Of a stretch of 6,386 bases of DNA, positions 1-5,114 are shown piece by piece (the stretch's first letter is position 1; each line of letters opens with the position of its first letter). A program made the translations under genes and the position numbers. The DNA is taken from positions 1 to 6,386 of the forward strand of contig PXDL01000147.1 in assembly GCA_003566395.1 (NCBI GenBank), written 5' to 3'. Source of the stretch: Balneolia bacterium (GTDB taxonomy: Bacteria; Bacteroidota; Rhodothermia; Balneolales; Cyclonatronaceae). A model generated the notes under the pieces. The model saw nothing but the letters and a program-made list of their open reading frames with translations, ran no database searches and was not told the DNA's origin.

Positions 1-183
1 ACCAAGCATTTCCGGCTTAATGTACCAGCCTTGGGCCGAAGTAGCGATTTGTGCTATATCCTGACGGACAGCGTCATGATTAGCTTGTTCTGCGCTGGTT
101 CCGAAGATATTGATAGCTACTACTGTAGCGATACCGACGATAATCGTGACCAGAATTACGAGTAAAAGTTGTTGTTGTCCCAT
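1..183 (-). CDS. Pilin-like small membrane protein, N-terminal part (gene continues past the left edge)
   Basis: The ATG at 183 opens 61 codons that stay open to the window edge, so only the N-terminus is visible. The protein starts MGQQQLLLVILVTIIVG and continues hydrophobic to about residue 27 (INIFG). A polar, probably helical stretch with many A, Q and D follows (SAEQANHDAVRQDIAQIATSA), then GWYIKPEMLG. A Gly near the start followed by about 20 hydrophobic residues and an amphipathic helix resembles the N-terminal helix of type IV pilins and pseudopilins. However, the usual +5 Glu is absent and Q residues sit at the presumed mature start. I recognise this opening as typical of uncharacterised Balneolota proteins, from memory only. 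The function is unknown; a cell-surface or envelope filament-type role is an inference. No strong Shine-Dalgarno precedes the ATG. Being the most strand-consistent ORF at the edge and having a pilin-like helix supports it as a real gene. Confidence 0.8.
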   Translation of the reverse strand, partial: MGQQQLLLVILVTIIVGIATVVAINIFGTSAEQANHDAVRQDIAQIATSAQGWYIKPEMLG

Positions 184-542
184 AGTATTGTACGTTTAAT
201 TTAGGTTAAAAAAGGTGTCCCACACGGGATCGTTTTTTTATAGGTATGAGGTTTAAGGATGCATTTCCTGTCTCATGTGTTAAGGTGCCTGCTCTTAAAC
301 TTCACTCATAAATTAAGAAAATTTAATTAAAGAAATCAAATGTTTTTTGCGCGCACTTGCGTAAAAAGATGAGCGGTGATGTTAAATCCGGCCCGTATTG
401 CTCAAATAAAGCGTTTTTAACATTAAAAAAAGTTTAATTTTATTTTTGTTCGGGTCGTTTTCACCCTTGTTTTGCCACTATTTTCTTAACAAAACCCACC
501 CGCCGTTGTCCTAACCCCCCTGTCTTAATGCACGAGGATTTA
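184..542. promoter_or_regulatory. AT-rich non-coding region upstream of the pilin-like gene
   Basis: There is no convincing ORF on either strand here. The stretch is rich in A/T runs, unlike the GC-richer genes nearby, and must hold the promoter of the minus-strand gene that starts at 183. One weak sigma70-like pair is visible on the minus strand: TTGATT (334-339) and TAATTT (310-315), 18 bp apart, giving a leader of roughly 120 nt. I found no exact Bacteroidota-type -7 box (TAnnTTTG) on that strand. The long leader could hold regulation, but no riboswitch family was recognised. The promoter assignment is tentative. Confidence 0.3.
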
Positions 543-635
543 CAGTATGTCAGGGGTACAGTGTGTCATTTTTCAGAGATCATTTTTCAGTATCAGGGTT
601 CAGTATCAGATAATCCGCGGGAATCACGCTCAATC
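543..635 (+). repeat. Left copy of a composite dispersed repeat (outer inverted pair)
   Basis: Three blocks here recur in inverted orientation at 4919-5009. Block X (543-568, beginning CAGTATGTCAGGGG) matches 4968-4993 at 25 of 26 positions, differing only at 557. Block Y (585-606, beginning TTTCAGTATCAGGG) matches 4988-5009 perfectly over 22 bp. Block Z (621-635, GAATCACGCTCAATC) matches 4919-4933 over 15 bp. TTTTCAGAG after block X is also shared. Block order differs: here X, Y, Z; at the right, read on the opposite strand, Y, X, Z with Y and X sharing CAGTAT. Block Z lies in a stretch with a repeated AATCCGCG (612-619 and 632-639), a pattern I associate with dispersed intergenic repeats. 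No coding potential. Confidence 0.75.
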
Positions 636-684
636 CGCGCTATTAGCTTTCCATCCATTCAGAATTAATCTGGTAACTTAAAAG

Positions 685-735
685 CTCCCCTACTTGCCAG
701 GGAGGGGTGGCAGCCGACAGGCTGACGGGGTGGTT
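685..735. repeat. REP-like double-hairpin intergenic repeat
   Basis: The segment starts CTCCCCTACTTGCC and contains two small hairpins in tandem. CCCCT (687-691) pairs with AGGGG (703-707), and CAGCC (711-715) pairs with GGCTG (720-724) around a 4-nt loop. It ends GACGGGGTGGTT. This strongly resembles a family of dispersed intergenic repeats seen in many Bacteroidota-like genomes (CCACCCC...GGAGGGG type); that comparison is from memory. Only one copy is in this window. It lies about 140 bp downstream of the minus-strand ligase gene but has no T-run, so it is not a clear rho-independent terminator. It might still protect or end that transcript. Confidence 0.5.
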
Positions 736-850
736 ACCGAGCGACTAAACTTCCTCGCAAATAGATTGTGCCCCCATGTAATCCCGAGGGTCTGTTCCTG
801 ATTTAGGTTGACACTTTTTTAGGGTAACGTAAGCCCATTCCAGCCGGAAT

Positions 851-882
851 AATTTTGAATTTTGAATTTTACATTTTTAATT
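851..882 (+). repeat. AT-rich ATTTTGAATTTT repeat, left inner copy
   Basis: ATTTTGAATTTTACATTTT at 859-877 is the exact reverse complement of 4477-4495 (19 of 19). An extra tandem TTTTGAA unit precedes it. The flanking text CCATTCCAGCC (837-845 area) is also similar to the opposite-strand sequence beside the right copy (CCTATTCCAACC), so the related segment is probably about 45 bp long. The repeat overlaps the stop codon of the minus-strand ligase gene (TAA at 877-879). Confidence 0.65.
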
Positions 883-2496
883 CCCACCCAATTCCCTCAA
901 AAAACGAATCGTGTAAAACCCGTTGATGTTTAGTTGGGCTCCTTTACACCCCGCTGTTTTGCGGAGTTGGCGGGACGCGACCGGGCATCCTCGGTTTTCC
1001 AGTTTATCGGCCAGGGAGTCAATTTCGGGCAGGGTTTGGCGTACGGAACGGCTGCACAACTCCCGGTCGGTGGTGCCGGGCAGTAGAAATGCCAATGGGA
1101 GGGCGTATCCACCGGTATAGCGGTGGAAAAGTTTCTTGCGCCATTTCCGGCGATCGGTGGTCTGAAAACGAAACCGAAGTTGCGGCATCATTCCAGTGTC
1201 CGGACTCTCAACGCGTAGCGCTGTTGTTGAGGCCGTCCGGGCCAAAAACGCCTGTCGGCCTGTAAACAAGGTTTGGGCCGCCATCTCTTTATATAACCGC
1301 TGCCCTTTCAGCTGACCAAGCGGGCAATCGAGAAAAAATCGCGTCACCGCTCGTGTGTAGAGCGGAAGCCAGAACGGAATACTCCGGTGCGTGTAAGCCC
1401 TCACGCTGTTCACGATATATTTGCGCTGCCTGTTGTTGTGGTTAAAGCGATAACCCGACGCCGCAAGTCCTTCCTTTCCGGAGCCAAAATCAGGCAGGGT
1501 ACCTGTCAGAGAGCTTTTGATCAGCTCATGGAAGTCGTCTGTAAGATGGGGCAGGTTCATTGCATGGCGGTACATCAGTGCGCGCACGACGTCGCTGCGG
1601 TTGCGGGCGGCTAAAAGCTCCGGTTTGAGAAAACCCCCGGAAATCACATCTCCGGAATGCCCCCCGACAAACAGTTGATTCTCATCAAAAAGATGTGCAC
1701 TCACAAAATCCTGCTCGTGCGGAATGCTGCGTCCCATAGACGCATGGTGTAAAAACGCACCGAAACGGCTTTCATCATTAATCAATGACCGGTGCTGTTC
1801 GAAATCATGGAAGGTGTGGGGAAGTCCGGCCAGCCCGGCCAGTTTTGCGGCCATGCCCCACTCGGGATCACGGTTGCTGCCGTAAGTGAACGCCGACGCC
1901 CTCCTGCCATGCCTGAGTAAAAATCCGAGAATCACACGCGAATCGAGTCCGCCGCTGAGCGATAGCCGTAGATCGGTAAAAGGCGATACGTCCGGAAGTG
2001 CTTTGAAGCCTTCATCTAAACAATCATACAGTTCCTGAGGTGTTCGCTCCGGTCCACTGAAAAGTCCGGGCTCGTCCGGCCGCAGAACTTTCAGGCCGCC
2101 GTCTTTTTTGTGATACTGAATCCGCGCACCGGCCGGCACTTCCCTGACGTCATCATACAAGGTTTGCTCGCCGAAGGTATATCCGGCCGCCAAAAGCCCG
2201 CACACAGCCTCATCGCTCCACGCTCCGCCGGCGGTAATTTCGGCCGGATGGGCCGCTATGGCGAAGTCGGGCTTCACCCTGTAAAACAGCGGACGCGTTC
2301 CCAAATGATCGACGGCCGCCAGAGTTTTCTCTTCGGTATCCACAATAATATGGTAAAAGCCGTCAGGCAGCGGATAGCCGTCCAGAAGGGCTTTCATCAA
2401 TAAACGTGCGGCGGAATCCCCATGCAGCCAAGAGCCGTTGTGCAGCACCATACCCTCAAACAGGGTTACTTTACCCGATTGACCCGATGCGTTCAC
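877..2496 (-). CDS. Asparagine-synthetase-type amide ligase with truncated, cysteine-less glutaminase domain
   Basis: This 539-residue protein belongs to the asparagine synthase-related family. Residues about 20-90 match only the later part of a class II glutaminase domain, including HLGTRPLFY (64-72), the counterpart of the RxGxRPLYY region of AsnB. The start of that domain, with the Cys that follows the initiator Met in true AsnB, is absent. The synthetase domain spans about 155-410. It has the ATP-binding PP-loop LSLSGGLDSR (178-187), FTYGSNRDPEWG (203-214) and GGHSGD (278-283), where AsnB normally has GDE. The segment KYIVNSVRAY...PFWLPLY (359-380) is typical of ligases found in polysaccharide or peptide gene sets. 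Known relatives that lost the Cys (beta-lactam synthetase, lasso-peptide cyclases) adenylate a carboxylate and form an amide with another amine, so an ammonia- or amine-using reaction is inferred; the substrate is unknown. The GTG start is the first possible one: an in-frame TGA lies three codons upstream, and no Shine-Dalgarno directly precedes it. The upstream leader ORF suggests coupling or a frameshift. Confidence 0.85.
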   Translation of the reverse strand: MNASGQSGKVTLFEGMVLHNGSWLHGDSAARLLMKALLDGYPLPDGFYHIIVDTEEKTLAAVDHLGTRPLFYRVKPDFAIAAHPAEITAGGAWSDEAVCGLLAAGYTFGEQTLYDDVREVPAGARIQYHKKDGGLKVLRPDEPGLFSGPERTPQELYDCLDEGFKALPDVSPFTDLRLSLSGGLDSRVILGFLLRHGRRASAFTYGSNRDPEWGMAAKLAGLAGLPHTFHDFEQHRSLINDESRFGAFLHHASMGRSIPHEQDFVSAHLFDENQLFVGGHSGDVISGGFLKPELLAARNRSDVVRALMYRHAMNLPHLTDDFHELIKSSLTGTLPDFGSGKEGLAASGYRFNHNNRQRKYIVNSVRAYTHRSIPFWLPLYTRAVTRFFLDCPLGQLKGQRLYKEMAAQTLFTGRQAFLARTASTTALRVESPDTGMMPQLRFRFQTTDRRKWRKKLFHRYTGGYALPLAFLLPGTTDRELCSRSVRQTLPEIDSLADKLENRGCPVASRQLRKTAGCKGAQLNINGFYTIRFLRELGGN

Positions 2497-2546
2497 AGGC
2501 TTTCAGCGTTGCGGGCGGGGCCGGCAGGGAGTGGAGAGAAAATCAT
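2493..2546 (-). CDS. Possible 17-residue leader ORF or frameshifted N-terminus of the ligase
   Basis: An ATG at 2546 opens MIFSPLPAGPARNAESL and ends at TGA (2493-2495). The Shine-Dalgarno AAGGA lies 9 nt upstream of the ATG, the best ribosome site in the window. The leader stop overlaps the ligase GTG (2494-2496) as GTGA, a classic coupling geometry. Two readings fit: a short leader whose translation delivers ribosomes to the poorly initiated ligase start, or a one-base indel that separated the true N-terminus from the rest. Joining the frames needs a -1 shift, and I see no classical slippery heptamer. The leader does not supply the missing glutaminase Cys, so a simple frameshift would not restore a full AsnB. 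Confidence 0.4.
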   Translation of the reverse strand: MIFSPLPAGPARNAESL

Positions 2547-2555
2547 ATAGATAAA

Positions 2556-2560
2556 TCCTT
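2556..2560 (-). promoter_or_regulatory. Shine-Dalgarno site for the ligase leader
   Basis: The minus strand reads AAGGA here, 9 nt before the ATG at 2546. Other starts in the window lack such a site, so this one points to initiation at 2546 rather than at the GTG at 2496. Confidence 0.55.
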
Positions 2561-2595
2561 CAGGTCACTTATATTGCATTTTTTTCTGCTCCGAT

Positions 2596-2627
2596 ATTAT
2601 CACGGGGCCGTGTAATAACCAAACATA
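2596..2627. promoter_or_regulatory. Divergent promoter region: near-palindrome and a minus-strand -7-like box
   Basis: Between the ligase leader (2546) and nhaC (2706) lie 159 bp that must hold both promoters. ATTA-t-CACGG-GG-CCGTG-TAAT (2596-2616) is an inverted repeat with nine paired positions and one bulged base. Its 2-bp centre is too short for a good RNA hairpin without opening pairs, so a protein-binding operator is more likely. On the minus strand TATGTTTG (2620-2627) matches the Bacteroidota -7 consensus TAnnTTTG exactly, but I could not find a clear TTG at -33. It would give the ligase transcript a leader of about 65-70 nt before the ATG. On the plus strand TTGCAT (2574-2579) and TATTAT (2595-2600) look like a -35/-10 pair, but the 15-bp spacer is short. 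Function is inferred. Confidence 0.35.
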
Positions 2628-2705
2628 AGCATGCCTTGCAGGGCGGAACTTCCTTCGCCGGTTTCTTTTTGCGGTGCATGCGAACCCCACAACACGATTT
2701 CAACG

Positions 2706-4466
2706 ATGAAAAAGTTTGCTTTCACCGCATTTTTGGCCATGCTGATTTTCGGACTGATCGGCTATACCGATATTTTCGGGCTGGGGGGGAGCGAAAACGG
2801 GAACGACGGAGACGCGTATTCCGGCTTCGGGACCTGGATTAGTATTGTGCCGCCTCTGGTGGCCATCGCTCTGGCGCTTATCACACGCGAAGTGATTCTC
2901 TCGCTTTTTGCCGGTATCTGGATCGGCGCTTTTTTTCTGATGGGCTTTAATCCCTTTTCCGGCACGGCCGGCACCTTTGAGTTTCTGGTGAACGCGCTTT
3001 CGGATCCCTATCACGTTTCCATCATCATTTTCAGTCTGCTGCTCGGGGGGATGGTCGGAATTATGTCGCGGGGAGGCGGCACGGCCGGGATGGTTGATCT
3101 GCTTCAGAAGCTGGCGCACAACCGCAAACAGGGACAGCTTTACACCTGGCTTTCGGCCCTTTTTCTCTTTTTTGACGATTACGCCAACTGCCTCATCCGG
3201 GGTAACGCCATGCGGCCGATGACCGACCGGCTGTTGATCTCCCGCGAAAAGCTCGCCTATATTGTCGATTCAACGGCTGCGCCTCTGGCTGTAACCGCCG
3301 TAATTACCACATGGATCGGTTTCGAGATCACGCAAATTTCCAACTCATTATCTACGGTTGCCGCACAGACCGAAGATGCCGTCCTTGCCGCTCAGCTTCA
3401 GCAGGGCGCCGATAATGCTTTTTTGATTTTCCTCGACTCCATTCCCTATCTGTTTTACCCGCTTCTGGCCCTTGGTTTTGTGCTGATGATTATTGTGATG
3501 CGCCGTGATTTCGGTCCCATGTATGATGCCGAAAAACGGGCGGCTTCCGGCGGAGGTGTAACGCGCCCCGGCTCGATGCCGGCCGCCGATACCAATCTGG
3601 AAAATATGCAGCCGCTGCCCGACAAGCCCAGACGGTGGTATAATGCCGTTGTTCCCGTCATCGCGGTTGTGATCGTAGCGCTCTACGGGCTTTACTCAAC
3701 CGGAAGCGCGGGACTTGAAGCGGGCGAAAGCGGCTTCACGGCCATTATCGGAAATGCCGATCCTTTTGCTGCGCTGATGTGGGCGTCGTTTGCCGGCTGT
3801 GCCATTGCGCTGGCGATGGTGGTTTTTCAGGGTGTGCTTACGGTTGGCCAGGGGTTGGAATCGCTGGTGGCCGGTATGCAGTCGATGCTGATGGCGGTTA
3901 TTATTCTGGCGCTCGCCTGGGGATTGGGCGAGGTCACGCAGGCCGTAGGTACCGGACCGTTTCTGGCTTCCCTGCTTCAGGACTCTCTCCCGCTGATGCT
4001 TCTTCCCGGACTTGTCTTTTTCATTGCGGCCCTCACCGCCTTTTCCACCGGAACCTCATGGGGCACCATGGCCATACTTTTCCCCGTAGTTATTCCGCTT
4101 GCTGTGGTGATGGGCGCCGGCGTAGGATTTGCCGGTGGTGAAAACTACGGTATTCTGCTGGGAAGCATCAGCTCCGTAATGGCCGGGGCCGTATTCGGCG
4201 ATCACTGCTCACCTATATCCGACACAACCGTCATCAGTTCGATGTCTTCGGCTTGTGACCTTATCGACCACGTGCGCACCCAGCTTCCTTATGCTTTGGT
4301 CGTAGCCGTGGTGGCCCTGGTCGTAGGCGAACTACCGGCCGCCTTCGAATGGATTCATCCGGTATTCAGCCTTATAGTAGGTTTCGCGATTCTGTATCTC
4401 ATCCTCAAATTCTACGGCAAAGACCCGGAAGCGGAGCTTAACCTTAAGACGGAACAGGGAGGGTAA
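2706..4466 (+). CDS. nhaC: NhaC-family Na+/H+ antiporter
   Basis: This 586-residue inner-membrane protein has a dozen or more hydrophobic segments spread from residue 1 to 570. It is a secondary transporter of the NhaC/COG1757 type, expected to exchange cytoplasmic Na+ for external H+ in sodium and pH homeostasis. Family signatures are FFDDYANCLIRGNAMRPMTD (155-174), the STAAPLAVTAVITTWIGFE run (189-207), FSTGTSWGTMAI (446-457) and FGDHCSPISDTT (497-508) followed by DHVRTQLPYA (521-530). A polar loop of about 45 residues (266-311) separates the two halves. The ATG at 2706 is preferred because MKKFAFTAF leads straight into the first hydrophobic helix. An in-frame ATG at 2631 would add 25 polar residues containing two Cys, which is unlikely. 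No clear Shine-Dalgarno precedes either start. It is divergent from the ligase gene, and no partner subunit is adjacent. Some relatives exchange malate for lactate (MleN), so the exact substrate is not proven. Confidence 0.93.
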   Translation: MKKFAFTAFLAMLIFGLIGYTDIFGLGGSENGNDGDAYSGFGTWISIVPPLVAIALALITREVILSLFAGIWIGAFFLMGFNPFSGTAGTFEFLVNALSDPYHVSIIIFSLLLGGMVGIMSRGGGTAGMVDLLQKLAHNRKQGQLYTWLSALFLFFDDYANCLIRGNAMRPMTDRLLISREKLAYIVDSTAAPLAVTAVITTWIGFEITQISNSLSTVAAQTEDAVLAAQLQQGADNAFLIFLDSIPYLFYPLLALGFVLMIIVMRRDFGPMYDAEKRAASGGGVTRPGSMPAADTNLENMQPLPDKPRRWYNAVVPVIAVVIVALYGLYSTGSAGLEAGESGFTAIIGNADPFAALMWASFAGCAIALAMVVFQGVLTVGQGLESLVAGMQSMLMAVIILALAWGLGEVTQAVGTGPFLASLLQDSLPLMLLPGLVFFIAALTAFSTGTSWGTMAILFPVVIPLAVVMGAGVGFAGGENYGILLGSISSVMAGAVFGDHCSPISDTTVISSMSSACDLIDHVRTQLPYALVVAVVALVVGELPAAFEWIHPVFSLIVGFAILYLILKFYGKDPEAELNLKTEQGG

Positions 4467-4469
4467 TTC

Positions 4470-4497
4470 AGAATTCAAAATGTAAAATTCAAAATGG
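4470..4497 (-). repeat. AT-rich ATTTTGAATTTT repeat, right inner copy
   Basis: AAAATGTAAAATTCAAAAT (4477-4495) is the exact reverse complement of 859-877. It begins about 10 bp after the nhaC stop (4464-4466), just as the left copy lies on the ligase stop. The two genes are thus closed at both 3' ends by one inverted 19-bp pair about 3.6 kb apart. Confidence 0.65.
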
Positions 4498-4918
4498 TTG
4501 GAATAGGGTATTCACTCCGTCGCCCTAACGGGTCCTTTCGACTACGCGCTGTATGTAAGTTATTATATAATAGATGAGTAACTCCGGCGCACGCGGAGTA
4601 ATCTCCAAAGTACATTTGAGGCAGTTTCGGCTTTTCCTTCTTATCACCTTAGGAGATTTCACCGGCGCGGGAATCGCCTCGCTCGGTGCTCCTCCGTAAG
4701 TAACCCGCCTGGAGCGCTTGTGTGCGTCGGCATCGAAATTACCAAGATGCTGCCCCGGCTGGTGCCCTTCGATGTGCTCATCTGAGCCTGCATCTTCAAT
4801 GAGCGAGATATGGTCGTCTAACAAGACACCACAGTTTCATTTTCATCACCTGTTCTGGCGCAGCCGGAATGGCCATCTACCAATGACGGCGAAAGCGTAT
4901 GGGATGGGATAGCACACA
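4498..4918. other. Non-coding, hairpin-prone intergenic region
   Basis: No recognisable gene lies here. A 99-codon minus-strand frame (4525-4824) matches no family I know and has no ribosome site. Several complementary segments stand out. ACTCCG (4581-4586) pairs with CGGAGT (4594-4599). AATCTCC (4600-4606) pairs with GGAGATT (4652-4658). In a competing fold GGAG (4652-4655) pairs with CTCC (4689-4692), with CACCG (4660-4664) paired to CGGTG (4684-4688). The minus strand contains two GNGATT-nC-C units, reminiscent of dispersed intergenic repeats in this broad group (from memory). Likely a degenerate repeat patch; a structured RNA is not excluded. Confidence 0.4.
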
Positions 4919-5009
4919 GATTGAGCGTGATTCTCACAGGTGAATTCTGTTTCTGAACTCTGAAAACTGACACACTGTCCCCCTGACATACTGAACCCTG
5001 ATACTGAAA
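4919..5009 (-). repeat. Right copy of the composite dispersed repeat (outer inverted pair)
   Basis: On the minus strand this copy contains block Y (4988-5009) running into block X (4968-4993) with CAGTAT shared. The common TTTTCAGAG follows, then about 25 bp of unshared sequence, then block Z (4919-4933). All three match the left copy at 543-635. It ends 5 bp before the katG terminator hairpin, so it is downstream of both nhaC and katG. Confidence 0.75.
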
Positions 5010-5013
5010 CATG

Positions 5014-5047
5014 AAAAAGGGCCTCCCGTTCCCAGGACGCCCTTTTT
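5014..5047 (-). terminator. Rho-independent terminator of katG, probably bidirectional
   Basis: AAAAAGGGC (5014-5022) pairs perfectly with GCCCTTTTT (5039-5047). After one C-C mismatch, TCC (5024-5026) pairs with GGA (5035-5037) around an 8-nt loop. The hairpin starts 67 nt past the katG stop, and the minus-strand transcript ends in TTTTT. Because the A and T tracts are symmetric it could also stop plus-strand readthrough from nhaC, which has no terminator of its own nearby. Confidence 0.85.
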
Positions 5048-5114
5048 GATTTCATGACTGGATTGGTTGGTGAGTTTCACTTTTCTCAGCGAACGACTGC
5101 CAACCTGATTCGTC

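Noticed and set aside
543..635. CRISPR-like array in the left intergenic repeats
   Set aside because: The repeated units are not regularly spaced, there are no uniform spacers, and the same blocks occur inverted 4.4 kb away.
2631..2705. 25-residue N-terminal extension of nhaC from the upstream ATG
   Set aside because: It is polar and Cys-containing, does not match the family N-terminus, and lies in the promoter gap; ATG 2706 leads directly into the first membrane helix.
4525..4824. 99-codon minus-strand open frame downstream of nhaC
   Set aside because: No recognisable domain, no ribosome site, mixed composition, and it overlaps hairpin-rich repeat-like sequence; the protein does not look like a conserved family.
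543..5009. Composite transposon or new defence island formed by the repeats and two genes
   Set aside because: There is no transposase, integrase, nuclease or target-site duplication that I can see; the ligase and antiporter have ordinary metabolic or homeostatic family assignments.
4718..5055. Short open frames on both strands around the right composite repeat
   Set aside because: They span repeat and terminator sequence, lack ribosome sites, and translate to low-complexity text with no family resemblance.
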